Below the pieces are notes generated by a model, which saw nothing but the letters and a program-made list of their open reading frames with translations, was not told where the DNA came from and ran no database searches. A stretch of 50,285 nt of DNA from a virus, in the IMG/VR virus record IMGVR_UViG_3300043313_001828, positions 1 to 50,285 of that record. One strand, 5' to 3'. A program made the translations under genes and the position numbers. Below are positions 1 to 8,741 of the stretch, one piece after another. Numbering within the stretch: the first letter of the stretch is position 1; each line of letters opens with the position of its first letter.

Positions 1-86
1 TGGAGGACATTGAAGTTCCAGTCAGTGTGCGTGATGAGGTAGCCGTCGCTGCGGGCTGTCTGGAGTGGGGTGGGCTTGGTCGTCAT
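1..86 (-). CDS. Tail fibre paralogue 3, N-terminal part (cut by window start)
   Basis: Minus-strand ATG at 84-86 overlaps the TGA of the upstream fibre gene (ATGA), indicating translational coupling. The 28 visible codons begin MTTKP and reach a TDWN motif, matching the N-terminus of the fibre at 47687-48643. The reading frame continues exactly into the open frame entering the window at 50285: 86 + 838 nt is 308 codons, encoding 307 aa. I infer one gene interrupted only by where the circular sequence was opened. Likely role: distal tail fibre or receptor-binding subunit. Confidence 0.75.
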   Translation of the reverse strand, partial: MTTKPTPLQTARSDGYLITHTDWNFNVL

Positions 87-1054
87 GGGTTGTACTCCAG
101 CGTCAGCTTCCCGTTCGTCTCGAACGTGTCATTGCCCGTGAGGTTGGCTTGCACCTCGTACCGGAGTCCTTGCGTCGTGACGTTGGCAGTGGCAGGCGTC
201 CCGGCGACATTGCTCATGCTCCCAGCGGTGCGCGTGACGGTGGGCGCTCCCGGCATCACGGCGGGGAAGACGACGTTGATGTCATGAAACTCGTTGGCGG
301 CACTACTCCGGAAGCGGGCAGTGGGATGGACCACCTGATAATACCGAGCGCACCGCAAATCCTCCTCGGCCTTGGCACGTGCCTGGAAGCTCGTCGGAGC
401 GACCGGGCCAATGGTGGCATAGCAGTTGTCGATGATGAAGTTGTTCGTGCCCGTGTTGATGATAATCGCCAACTGGAGGAGGGTGGCATTGCTCGCGATC
501 GTCCGGGAGACATTCAACGTCGTCAAGACGTTGTTCCCCGTCGCGCTGCTGTCCGTCGCACCGGAGCTATCGGAAATGCGGATGAACGCCGCCCCGTTGA
601 TGCTCGTCAGCACACGGGCAAAGAAGCGCACCGTCCGTCCGCGGTACTCGGCAAAGTTCTCCACGTTCTGAAAGATGATGGCAAAGCCGGCGGCGACATG
701 CGTGTACGTGCCCGTCGCCTGATATTGCGACCCCGAGCCCGTGTCCTGTGCGGCGGCGCGGCTAATGGTGATCGTGCTGGCACTCAGGGTGAGGCCCCAG
801 CGGTCCGCGGTGTAGCCGCTCGTGAATGGGCCATTGCCCCGCTGCCAGTTCTCGAAGCCGCCGTTGACCAGGATATTGGGCCACGTTCCTGCCTGCCCGG
901 TGATCGCGCTCGGCGGGATCTTGTCGGGGTTGTTCCCGTGCATGACCTCGTCAATGTAGAACGCGGCCTGGAGGCCGTCACGGTTCCAGTCCGTGACGCT
1001 GACCACGTCATTGTCAACTCGATTCGCACTCAGGACGGGCCGACTTGTAGGCAA
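83..1054 (-). CDS. Tail fibre / receptor-binding protein (paralogue 1)
   Basis: 323 aa. A short N-terminal region with a VTDWN motif is followed by a conserved NGGFENWQRGNGP block that all three fibre paralogues share, then a beta-rich Ser/Thr/Asn-rich body resembling a carbohydrate-binding jelly roll, including a shared 'NFAEYRGRT' segment. The C-terminal RYYQ...FRS block is also shared. It lies downstream of the minor tail protein and HNH A in the late operon. The likely start is TTG at 1054 behind AAGGCGG. Fibre function is inferred from position and paralogy; no catalytic motif was seen. Confidence 0.75.
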   Translation of the reverse strand: MPTSRPVLSANRVDNDVVSVTDWNRDGLQAAFYIDEVMHGNNPDKIPPSAITGQAGTWPNILVNGGFENWQRGNGPFTSGYTADRWGLTLSASTITISRAAAQDTGSGSQYQATGTYTHVAAGFAIIFQNVENFAEYRGRTVRFFARVLTSINGAAFIRISDSSGATDSSATGNNVLTTLNVSRTIASNATLLQLAIIINTGTNNFIIDNCYATIGPVAPTSFQARAKAEEDLRCARYYQVVHPTARFRSSAANEFHDINVVFPAVMPGAPTVTRTAGSMSNVAGTPATANVTTQGLRYEVQANLTGNDTFETNGKLTLEYNP

Positions 1055-1102
1055 AAATCACCGCCTTTCGGCATTGGAATGGCCTAAACGCAGTTGCTAT
1101 GG

Positions 1103-1157
1103 TAGAATGGAGGCGGACAAACAAATGCCCCGCGACCGCTGTGAACGGTTTTGGGGC
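1103..1157 (+). promoter_or_regulatory. HNH A leader: extended -10 promoter and stem-loop
   Basis: An extended -10 (TGG then TAGAAT, 1103-1108) has no good -35. About 18 nt downstream is a stem-loop at 1127-1157: outer stem GCCCC/GGGGC, internal loop gcg/ttt, inner stem ACCG/CGGT and a 7-nt loop. The SD GGAGG follows at about 1169. The layout recurs in front of six other HNH genes here with different but complementary stem bases. Confidence 0.6.
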
Positions 1158-1180
1158 GACACATCACGGAGGTACCCGCG

Positions 1181-1687
1181 ATGCCCAACCAGTATACCCC
1201 TTCAACGTTCATCGAACGCGCCTGCCAGCAATGCGGCACACTGTTCTCTGTCAAGCCGTCCCGCGTTGCACGCGGCGCGGGAAACTATTGCTCCCGCTCC
1301 TGCCTAGCGCAGTCGCAGCGGAAGAGGATAGATACCCAGTGTGAGCATTGCGGAAAGCCTATGCAGACCGCGCCACATCTCCAAAGACGATTCTGCTCCG
1401 TGGAATGCAGAATCGCGCACCTTGTCGGAGCCGCACATCCAAGCTATAGGGGTGCCACCTATCCGAACAGGTTGGGAGAACTCAATACCTTCCAGTATCG
1501 AGCGTGGCGAACGGCGGTCTACGAACGCGACGGATATCTTTGCCAAGAATGCCGTCAACCCGGCAAGAGACTCAATGCGCACCACATCGAGCGATGGAAG
1601 GACAATCCCGACCTCCGTTTCGACGTGAGCAACGGCGTCACCCTCTGCGTGGATTGCCATCGCAACGCTCATCGCAAGAGAAAGTGA
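1181..1687 (+). CDS. HNH homing endonuclease A with zinc-finger N-terminus
   Basis: 168 aa from ATG 1181, chosen for GGAGG 8 nt upstream. The N-terminal half has two CxxC...C..C knuckles (CQQCG / CSRSC and CEHCG / CSVEC), probably Zn-binding DNA-contact modules. The C-terminal half is an HNH nuclease: WRTAVYERDGYLCQECR, then LNAHHIERW and CVDCHRNAH, so metal-binding Cys and catalytic His are present. It lies on the plus strand, antisense to the late operon, and stops 8 nt from the convergent minor tail gene. It is a close relative of HNH J at 48771. Expected to nick or cut a phage target to spread its own gene. Confidence 0.9.
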   Translation: MPNQYTPSTFIERACQQCGTLFSVKPSRVARGAGNYCSRSCLAQSQRKRIDTQCEHCGKPMQTAPHLQRRFCSVECRIAHLVGAAHPSYRGATYPNRLGELNTFQYRAWRTAVYERDGYLCQECRQPGKRLNAHHIERWKDNPDLRFDVSNGVTLCVDCHRNAHRKRK

Positions 1688-1695
1688 ATGGAAGT

Positions 1696-2988
1696 TCAAT
1701 ATGTTAATACCGTCCCCGTGCCGAGCGGCGTATGTCCCAGTAGCCAGGGCACCGGACTCGTCTGCCGCTGGTCGCTCAGTTGCAGCGTCACCGTGTGGCC
1801 GGCGATGTCGGCCAGAATGTCGTGCTGGATGCCCTCGATGAACATCATCCGGTCCACGCCCATGTGCGCGGGCTCGCGCTTGACGACGTGGACGGTATTG
1901 CCAAGCTCCAGTGCGAAGAGCGCATCCCAGAACGGGAGTCCTGCCGGGCTGGCATCACCGTCGATGGTGACGGAATGGAGCCGCGCTTGCGGCGTGCGAT
2001 AGGCAGCCAGGAGCGCGTCCGCGAGACAGGCAGCCCGACCAGGGCCGAGGAGGGGGAGGGAGAAGTCCTTGCTGAACAGTCCGAAATAGGTCTGGCTATT
2101 CGTGTCCTCGGCAGTTTGCACACCCTCCTCAGGCACGCCGGTCGCATTCACGGTCACACGGTTCACGAGCGATTGCGTGTTCATGTCATAGTCGAATGAA
2201 TCCGGTGCATAGGGCACCACCTGCGGCACGGGCGCGGTGTTCAACCCCGGCTGGTCGAGGACGTAGCTGGCATTGAACGCGCCGGGACTTTGCCAGCGGT
2301 CATAGCGATTCTGGTAGGTGATGGCACCGTCCCGTGCGTGGAAGACCGCGCCGCGCGTGGCTTCGGTGAGATCACTGAGTGCTTGGGTCGCGGCCACGTT
2401 CACGTAGTCAATCGCCTGGACGGTCTCATAGGAGTTGATGAGGTTGTACGAGAGCGGGAAGCCGAAGCTGCCGACGGCCGCCACGATTGCCGCGAAGGTG
2501 TTGAAGTCTGCCTGGGCGATCTGCGCGAGGGTGATGTTCGTGCGGGCTGCTCTCCCAAGCCAGTCAATGCAGCTCAGCTGCACATTGCCGTCGGCGGGGC
2601 CGTTATCGACGGGCTTGATGCTGTCAATGAAGCCATAGAACAGTGACGCCCAGGGCGCGTTGGCAGCATACTTCGCGCTGATTCTCACTTTCCGCATCGG
2701 CAGGACGTTCGGGTAGTTGAGGCTACTGCCGTAATCGGGGGAGAACTGCCCGTTGGCATTGTTCATGAGGATGGTCGCGGTGCCGGTCTCCATGACGCCG
2801 CTCTCATCGTTGCGGCCGCGTTTGATGCTGGCGCTGATGAAGCCGCTGACCGCCGCCATCGGCAAGTCATTCGGCACGCCCTGGAGGATGGTGCTATGTC
2901 CCAGGTGGGACGTGCCGAGTACCCAGCCCGCGCCGGCATTGGTGATATTCATCTCCACCCGGTAGAGGGGATAGAGCGGCAAGGCCAT
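1696..2988 (-). CDS. Minor tail protein (distal tail / baseplate hub type)
   Basis: 430 aa, directly downstream of the tape measure gene, where siphophages of Gram-positive-type hosts encode the distal tail protein or hub. It is beta-rich. The N-terminal half contains 'SASIKRGRNDESG' and 'FYGFIDSIKPV', typical of minor tail proteins that open with a phage tail-tube-like fold. No enzyme motif was seen. The last codons are AT-rich compared with the gene body and abut HNH A, so the 3-prime end could have been replaced during cassette insertion; no remnant was found. Confidence 0.75.
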   Translation of the reverse strand: MALPLYPLYRVEMNITNAGAGWVLGTSHLGHSTILQGVPNDLPMAAVSGFISASIKRGRNDESGVMETGTATILMNNANGQFSPDYGSSLNYPNVLPMRKVRISAKYAANAPWASLFYGFIDSIKPVDNGPADGNVQLSCIDWLGRAARTNITLAQIAQADFNTFAAIVAAVGSFGFPLSYNLINSYETVQAIDYVNVAATQALSDLTEATRGAVFHARDGAITYQNRYDRWQSPGAFNASYVLDQPGLNTAPVPQVVPYAPDSFDYDMNTQSLVNRVTVNATGVPEEGVQTAEDTNSQTYFGLFSKDFSLPLLGPGRAACLADALLAAYRTPQARLHSVTIDGDASPAGLPFWDALFALELGNTVHVVKREPAHMGVDRMMFIEGIQHDILADIAGHTVTLQLSDQRQTSPVPWLLGHTPLGTGTVLTY

Positions 2989-3003
2989 GCCAGTACTCCT
3001 CGC

Positions 3004-6000
3004 CTATTTCAAGCCGAGCGGTCCTGTTCGACGCTGCTTTGCCAGGAAGCCTTTGTGCAGCGTATCCACCAGTTGTCCCTCAGTGATGACGCTGCCCGCG
3101 ACCTCGACGGTGATGTGGTAGGTGTCTCCGCCAGCGATGCGGCTCCCGGCTCTGTCGAGCGGAATGACGGCCTCCTGCGGATGGAGATGATAGACCCCCT
3201 CGGTTACGGTGATGCCGCCCGTGCGAAGCTGCTGAATCGGTGCCCAGCCTGCCGTGTTCGCGGAGAACTGCGCCGCCTGACTGATGACGCCGATTCCCCA
3301 CGGGCCAGTGCTGATTGCCTGTCCGGGGAGTGGCCCGTTGAGGTCAATGTGCCCGAAGGGAAGGCCGGACCAGTATTGCGCCGTGCCGGGTGGCCCAAAG
3401 CCGGGATGGAGGAGCCCACGGGCTTGCAGGGAGAGGGCTTCCTCGCGGGCACTGTGCGCGCCGGAGCGTCCCAGCCCCAGGACGCCACGCAGATTGTCCA
3501 TGAATCGCAGACACCAGCCGTCCCAGGTCGCTCCGTCCCCACTGAGCATGCCCAGTGCCGCGCGGACCGCTTCATTGCTACCGCCGAAGCCGTCCATCAG
3601 TTTCTTGACGAGGTCGCTGATCGAGTCCTTTGCGAGATCAACGACCTTGCTTGCCAGCCCCTTGCCGAAGCCCGCGAACCCGGCAGGCAAGTCGAGACCG
3701 ACGCCGAACTTCTTCAACGCGGCCTCGAAGAGCGCGCCGCCGCCGTCCTTCACGGCACCGGAGAGGACGTCATAGACCCCGCCGAGGCCGGTCACGTCCG
3801 CGACGGTCTTCACGAAGCTGCCAACATTCGGGAAGTCGCCGTGACCGAGCAGGCGTCCCTCCTCGTCAATCGCGTTCCCCTGCTTGCCGCGATTCCGGAA
3901 CCAGTCAGCCATCCCCGGCATGGCTCCACCCTGGCCAACGCCACCCGCTGCATTGCCGCCGCCGCCGAGACTCGGTGTGCTCGTGTCGGCGTTTATGCTC
4001 GGGATGCTGATCGCGAAGACGTCCTTCCCGGCAATCGCCTGGGTGACGGTGTTGATCGCGGTCTTCAACGTCGTGAGGAAGGCGGTAATCCGGGTGCCGA
4101 TAACGTCAAACGGCTTCATGAAGGGCGCGACAAAGGCCGCCGCTGCCTGCGGCAAGGTGTGGGTGGCAAAGTCCGTGATCCATCCCTGGATCCCCTTGCC
4201 GATCAAGAGGAGTTGCATCTCCAGCCCGTTCGGATTGGAAGGATCGAGGATGTCCTTTGCCCAGCCCATGAATGCCGGCACCCAGGTCGCAATGGCCTTG
4301 GCAATCTCCGGCACGGCGTCCGTCACGACCCAGACGCTGATCTTTGCCAGGAGGTCCTGCAGGCCGATGAGGAGCTTCGGCCAGACGGTGATCGCCCAGG
4401 CAGCAAACTCCCCGGCCCAGCCGGCCATTTTGACGGTCAGGGTCGGGATTTGCTCCGCGACCCACTTGACCATGTCCGCGAAGAGGAGTGCAAGCTCCTT
4501 CAGGAGTCCGGGGATTTTCGGCGCGACCCAGGCGACAAACTCGCCGCCCCAGGCGACCAGCTTGCCGGGGAGTTCCTTGGCACGCTCCCCGATCCAGCCA
4601 AAGAGCTTGAGGGACAGCTCCCCCAGCTCCTTCAAGAGTGGCGGAATATACGGCGCGACCCAGGCAACAAGCTCCTCACCCCACTTCAGGAGGAGGAGGC
4701 CGATCTTGCCGACCGTTGTCAGGAGGAAGGCTTCCAACTGGATGTAGAGCTTGCCGATCTCCTCCAGTAATCCGGGGATCTTCGGCGCGATCCAGTGGAC
4801 GAACTCGTCGCCCCATTTCAGGAGTTTGTCACGAACCTCCGGCGCCTTACTGAGAAGCCACTCATAGAGCTTCGCGGCCAGTCCGCCCAGTGCCTCGACC
4901 ATCGGGCCGATGTGCGGCTTGATGAAGTCAACGAACTGCTCCCCCCACTTGATCAGCTGCGCGCCCACTCTCGGGGCCTGCTCACCGAGCCAGTCAATCA
5001 GCCGTTTGACGGCGTCCAGGATGGGGCTGAAGATGTCCTCAGCGACCTGCTTGATCGCTTCCTTCCGTCCAAAGAGCGTGTCCACGATTTTGAACTTCGT
5101 GATCTCGGCGCGGATCCAGGTCTGCGCGGACTTGATCGCCTCGCCGAAGAGTGGCCCGAGCCGCTTCTGCAACTCGCCACCGATCTGCGATCCAAGCAAT
5201 CCGCCGATCAAGGCTCCGGCAGGGCCGAGGACCGCGCCGCCGATTGAGCCGCCGATGGCCCCGCCGATCAACTGCCCGAAGTGCTGCTTGATGAAGTTTA
5301 TGGCACCCTGGACGATGCTCTCACCGACCTTCATGCCGAGTGCAATGAACTTGTCACTCGCCGTTTCTTCCTTGACGCCCGCGTCAAGTCTGCCGAGGCC
5401 GGTGCCGATTCCCCCCTCAGCCCCGCCCGGAGCTCCGGCTGACCGTGAGCCTGCCTCACCGCGGACCGCGCCGCCGCTCCCCACGGGCTGCGTTCGTAGG
5501 CCGGGACCGTAGTTCGTTGGCAAGCCCCCGGTCTTCCCGGCTGCAGAGCCACCGGCCGCCTTCTTTTGCTCCGCTTCCAGCTGCTGCTGGGCTTTTAGCG
5601 CGTCCTGAAGCGGTTGCAGGGCGTCCTTGATCTCCTGCCCGATCTGATGCCAGTGGGCCTGCTGCCGCTCCAGGACGGAGCGCTGCCGGTCCAGAATGTC
5701 GTACTGCTGCTGGAGCGGATCGATCTTCTCCTGCTCCTCCTTCTTCAGCTTCGCGATCTTCTCCTCCAGTGGCAGGGCCTGGAGGTCTCGGGCAAGAGCG
5801 AGTCCCTTTTCACGGAGACCGATCGTATCCTGCTCCTGCTTATTTTCGTCGATTTTGGACTGAAAGACGGCCTTACGCTGATCGATCTCATTTTTCACCT
5901 GATCGATGCGTGCCTGGAGCGCGCGGCTGGCGTCCGTGTCGCCGTCCTTCTCGGTGCGCTGGCGCTCGCGTAGACCGGCAATCTCATCATTGATCTGTGA

Positions 6001-7803
6001 CCGGCGTCCCTCGCCCTCCTTCCCTGTGGGCACACCGCGCAACTGGCCCTGGAGCGTGGCAATCCGGTTCTCCACGGTCCGGTCAATGGGAGCCGTTCGC
6101 GTGCCGCGCTGCTGGGCAGTGAGCGCGCTGAGAGATGACTGGAGTCCCTTCAACGTCGGGTCGCCCGCCATCTGCTGCGCGAGTTGATTATTGGCGATTT
6201 CCAGCTCCAGGTCGCGCCGTTTCGCCGTCCAGTCCACCACGTCCTTCAACGTGTCAACCTGTCGTTGGAGCGGGTCGATCTGCTGGTCATAGGCATACTT
6301 GATGTCGTCGATTTGATCCTTCAGGATTGACTGGGCATCCTGAATATCGGTGATATGCTCGGCGATGGAGCGCGTCACGTCGTCCACGCCCTCAGCGGCA
6401 ACCTTCAACTCATCCATGCTCAGCGTGCCGCTGCGAATCGCCTCGGTCATCGCCTTGAAATCGACGCTCAGACCCGCGCCCGCCGTGCTGCTCGTCAGTG
6501 CGCCGCTGAGCGTGGCAAAGACACCACCGGCAACATCAGAGACCCCGCCACCCTCCACGGCCTGCTTCATCCCATCGAGGAATGCCTGCATCGTCTTCGC
6601 GCCACCCTCAAGGATGCCGGAGAGCGGTCCCTTGGGGGGCGGTGACTTGCCGATAAAGTAGTCACTGATATAGCCGGTAATGTCATCGAGCGCGCCGGAG
6701 AGGACACCGGTCGCGGCGTCATACATCCCCTTCACGAAGGTGATGATGAAGTTGGCGCCGCCGTCATGCCCGTCAAGGTTGAAGACGCTGAGGATTTTCT
6801 CCTTCATATCGTCCAGGAGGCCGGAGATGCCGCCGTCCTGGAAGAGCTTGAAGAAGCCCCGGACGGCGTCTGCCGCCCGCTGGGCCGCGCTGGACACGGT
6901 TGCGACCCAGCGTTCAAATCGCTCCGTTTGCAGGAAGTCCGCGAACTTGATTGCCCCCTCAGAGATGAGGTCAAAGAAGGGCTTGAAGGCACGCGCACCG
7001 GCGCTCTGGAGCGTGTCCTGGATGGTGGACATGGCACCGTTGAACGTGCGACTCTGCGCGCCCATCACATCACCGAAGCGACCGGTGTAGGTCTCAAAGG
7101 CGGCAATGAAGTCCTGGCTCGACAGGATGCCCTTCTTTGCGTCCGCGGCGATCTGCTCTGTCGTCCGTCCACTCTGCTGGGCCATGATCGCGAAGACGTC
7201 ATTCACCTTGACGCCCGCTTCCGTCAGCTGCAGAAGCTCGTCGCCCGATACCTTCCCCTTCGCCTGCATCTGGCCGAGCGCGATGGTGAGGCGATTGATC
7301 TGTTCCGTGCTGCCGCCCATGAGCGCGGCCTGATTGCCGACTGCCGTCAGGAGGGGAAGTACCTGCTCGGCGGAGAAACCAAAGGCTAGCATCCGCTGGG
7401 ATGCCGTGGTCAGCTCACCGAACTTGAAGGGGGTCTTGTTGGCAAAGTCCGAGAGTTGACGCAGGAAGACGTCAGCCTGCTTGGCACTGCCGAGCATGTT
7501 CGTGAACGCGGTGCGATTCTGCTCCAGCTGGGCGTTGAAGTCAATGAAGCTGCCCTTGACCGCGCCCATGACATTGCCGAGCGCGTTCATTGCCGCGTGC
7601 AGGGCAGTGATCGCGAGTGTCAGGCTGACGACGGTGCCCAGGTGCTGCTTGAGTCCCGCGAGTGCGCCGCCGAGCGTCCCCAGTCCCTTGCTTGCCTCGT
7701 TCCCGGCACCCTTCAAGGTGTCCAGGGAGCGCGTCGCATTCTGCAGGACAGCGCTGGCCTCGTCCTTTGCCCGGACGGTGATTTCTGCGGCACTTCCGGG
7801 CAT
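3004..7803 (-). CDS. Tail tape measure protein with C-terminal hydrolase-like domain
   Basis: 1599 aa, setting tail length and probably helping DNA entry. The N-terminus (AEITVRAKDEASAVLQN) and the region to about residue 250 match the TP901-type core. Residues about 500-750 are charged coiled coil. About 870-920 is a Gly/Ala-rich hydrophobic stretch (GGAIGGSIGGAVLGP). About 940-1185 holds tandem Trp-rich repeats. Around 1420-1500 is a WC...GHID pattern like a CHAP/NlpC-type module, resembling the second domain of the endolysin here. The start ATG 7803 has GGGAGGGG just upstream. It follows the chaperone frameshift ORF, the usual order. The C-terminal 55 residues are paralogous to the small gene at 10918. 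Confidence 0.92.
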   Translation of the reverse strand: MPGSAAEITVRAKDEASAVLQNATRSLDTLKGAGNEASKGLGTLGGALAGLKQHLGTVVSLTLAITALHAAMNALGNVMGAVKGSFIDFNAQLEQNRTAFTNMLGSAKQADVFLRQLSDFANKTPFKFGELTTASQRMLAFGFSAEQVLPLLTAVGNQAALMGGSTEQINRLTIALGQMQAKGKVSGDELLQLTEAGVKVNDVFAIMAQQSGRTTEQIAADAKKGILSSQDFIAAFETYTGRFGDVMGAQSRTFNGAMSTIQDTLQSAGARAFKPFFDLISEGAIKFADFLQTERFERWVATVSSAAQRAADAVRGFFKLFQDGGISGLLDDMKEKILSVFNLDGHDGGANFIITFVKGMYDAATGVLSGALDDITGYISDYFIGKSPPPKGPLSGILEGGAKTMQAFLDGMKQAVEGGGVSDVAGGVFATLSGALTSSTAGAGLSVDFKAMTEAIRSGTLSMDELKVAAEGVDDVTRSIAEHITDIQDAQSILKDQIDDIKYAYDQQIDPLQRQVDTLKDVVDWTAKRRDLELEIANNQLAQQMAGDPTLKGLQSSLSALTAQQRGTRTAPIDRTVENRIATLQGQLRGVPTGKEGEGRRSQINDEIAGLRERQRTEKDGDTDASRALQARIDQVKNEIDQRKAVFQSKIDENKQEQDTIGLREKGLALARDLQALPLEEKIAKLKKEEQEKIDPLQQQYDILDRQRSVLERQQAHWHQIGQEIKDALQPLQDALKAQQQLEAEQKKAAGGSAAGKTGGLPTNYGPGLRTQPVGSGGAVRGEAGSRSAGAPGGAEGGIGTGLGRLDAGVKEETASDKFIALGMKVGESIVQGAINFIKQHFGQLIGGAIGGSIGGAVLGPAGALIGGLLGSQIGGELQKRLGPLFGEAIKSAQTWIRAEITKFKIVDTLFGRKEAIKQVAEDIFSPILDAVKRLIDWLGEQAPRVGAQLIKWGEQFVDFIKPHIGPMVEALGGLAAKLYEWLLSKAPEVRDKLLKWGDEFVHWIAPKIPGLLEEIGKLYIQLEAFLLTTVGKIGLLLLKWGEELVAWVAPYIPPLLKELGELSLKLFGWIGERAKELPGKLVAWGGEFVAWVAPKIPGLLKELALLFADMVKWVAEQIPTLTVKMAGWAGEFAAWAITVWPKLLIGLQDLLAKISVWVVTDAVPEIAKAIATWVPAFMGWAKDILDPSNPNGLEMQLLLIGKGIQGWITDFATHTLPQAAAAFVAPFMKPFDVIGTRITAFLTTLKTAINTVTQAIAGKDVFAISIPSINADTSTPSLGGGGNAAGGVGQGGAMPGMADWFRNRGKQGNAIDEEGRLLGHGDFPNVGSFVKTVADVTGLGGVYDVLSGAVKDGGGALFEAALKKFGVGLDLPAGFAGFGKGLASKVVDLAKDSISDLVKKLMDGFGGSNEAVRAALGMLSGDGATWDGWCLRFMDNLRGVLGLGRSGAHSAREEALSLQARGLLHPGFGPPGTAQYWSGLPFGHIDLNGPLPGQAISTGPWGIGVISQAAQFSANTAGWAPIQQLRTGGITVTEGVYHLHPQEAVIPLDRAGSRIAGGDTYHITVEVAGSVITEGQLVDTLHKGFLAKQRRTGPLGLK
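4250..4990 (-). repeat. Tandem Trp-rich repeats inside the tape measure protein
   Basis: About six imperfect repeats of roughly 40 residues, each with a core like 'KWGEEFVAWVAPKIPGLLKE'. They encode amphipathic helices with regularly spaced Trp. Tape measure proteins often carry such repeats, and their number would alter tail length. Boundaries are approximate. Confidence 0.7.
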
Positions 7804-7819
7804 GGGCCCCTCCCATCAA

Positions 7820-8040
7820 TCATTTCGTCTTGGGCTTGTAGTGCTGCGCTTCCAGCCCCCACATGGCGACGGTGCGCCAGAAGCTGTCGAGATTGATGGG
7901 GTCCTCCAGTGCGCGCTCGACGACATACGGGGCAAGCCCGTATCGCTCACAGTAGGCGTCAATGATGGCGATGCGCGGCGCCACGCCGTTCTTGTCAGCC
8001 CAGTACCACTCTAGGAGCGCCGCGCGTTCGTAGGGGTCAG
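7820..8040 (-). CDS. Tail assembly chaperone C-terminal extension (-1 frameshift product)
   Basis: Immediately after the upstream chaperone stop (8011), the -1 frame is open from before 8040 to a TGA at 7820-7822. It encodes a protein-like tail of about 70 aa (ERAALLEWYWADKNG ... YKPKTK) with no well-placed start codon and SD. Chaperone followed by a -1 extension and then the tape measure gene is the classic G/GT arrangement of lambda-like tails. The slip site is uncertain; the C-run in ACCCCT at 8032-8037 is a candidate but not a textbook heptamer. Coordinates mark the open extension, not a separate gene. Confidence 0.65.
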
Positions 8041-8721
8041 CTTGCCGCGCTGGGCAGCGATCGCCGTGAGGATGACGGTCTGCAGCTCCCCTTCCGTGAA
8101 GTCCCAGAACTCCTGGCTGTCCGGTGGGAGCAGCACGCCGTCCATGTCGGGGATGTCATGCTCCATGACGATCTCCCCTTTGTACCGATTCAGCTCACCC
8201 ATTGCCGCGTCATAGGCGACTTGCCGCTTCTCCTTCTCGGCAGTGCGCCGCTCCCGCTCTCGGAGGCGGCGATTGACTTCATTGACGCGGGCCTGCCGCT
8301 CGGCAGCTGAGATGCCGTACTCCTCCGGGTCGAGGGAGTAATCGTCAATCGCCAGTGCCGGGTCATCCGGGTCAATCCGTGGATCGTCCGGGGAGCGAAT
8401 ATTCCCGATCCGCTTCTGGAGGTCATTGAGCAGCTTGTCGGGCGCGTTCACCCAGGCATGGATGTGCCAGCCGTCGTACGGTGCCGGGAGCGTGATCCAC
8501 ATGCACCGCTTGGGGAAGTTGCGTATCGGCGGCGGCTCCCCGCCAAAGGACTTGACGGTCTCGGTGCCCTCCGGTGGCGCATTCGGGTCGCGCTTTCGCG
8601 TGGTCCGTGCTGCGTCCTCCGGGGGGCGCTGGATCGGGGTCACATTGCGGGGCGGCTGTCCGGGCACAGGGTCGGGATCGGTCGCCGGGTCCCATGCGCC
8701 GATCCCTCGTTCCTCCGTCAT
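8011..8721 (-). CDS. Tail assembly chaperone (G-like)
   Basis: 236 aa from ATG 8721, chosen for AGGAG upstream and because the sequence before it is not protein-like. The N-terminal 60 residues are Pro/Arg-rich and disordered. The centre is charged helix (NRRLRERERRTAEKEKR). The end, 'EFWDFTEGELQTVILTAI', resembles chaperones that bind the tape measure. It lies between tube and tape measure genes, with a -1 frame extension at its end. Identification rests on synteny. Confidence 0.75.
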   Translation of the reverse strand: MTEERGIGAWDPATDPDPVPGQPPRNVTPIQRPPEDAARTTRKRDPNAPPEGTETVKSFGGEPPPIRNFPKRCMWITLPAPYDGWHIHAWVNAPDKLLNDLQKRIGNIRSPDDPRIDPDDPALAIDDYSLDPEEYGISAAERQARVNEVNRRLRERERRTAEKEKRQVAYDAAMGELNRYKGEIVMEHDIPDMDGVLLPPDSQEFWDFTEGELQTVILTAIAAQRGKLTPTNARRS

Positions 8722-8741
8722 GCACTGTTCTCCTGTTCCTG

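Noticed and set aside
1103-1157. HNH leader hairpins as HEARO/OMEGA-type guide RNAs
   Set aside because: Those RNAs are longer and go with IscB/IsrB-type proteins having split RuvC and HNH. These proteins are small homing HNH nucleases without RuvC motifs.
2896-4770. 624-aa plus-strand ORF opposite the tape measure gene
   Set aside because: Arg/Glu/Asp-rich shadow of the GC-rich minus gene; no SD and no recognisable motif; the opposite strand is clearly the tape measure protein.
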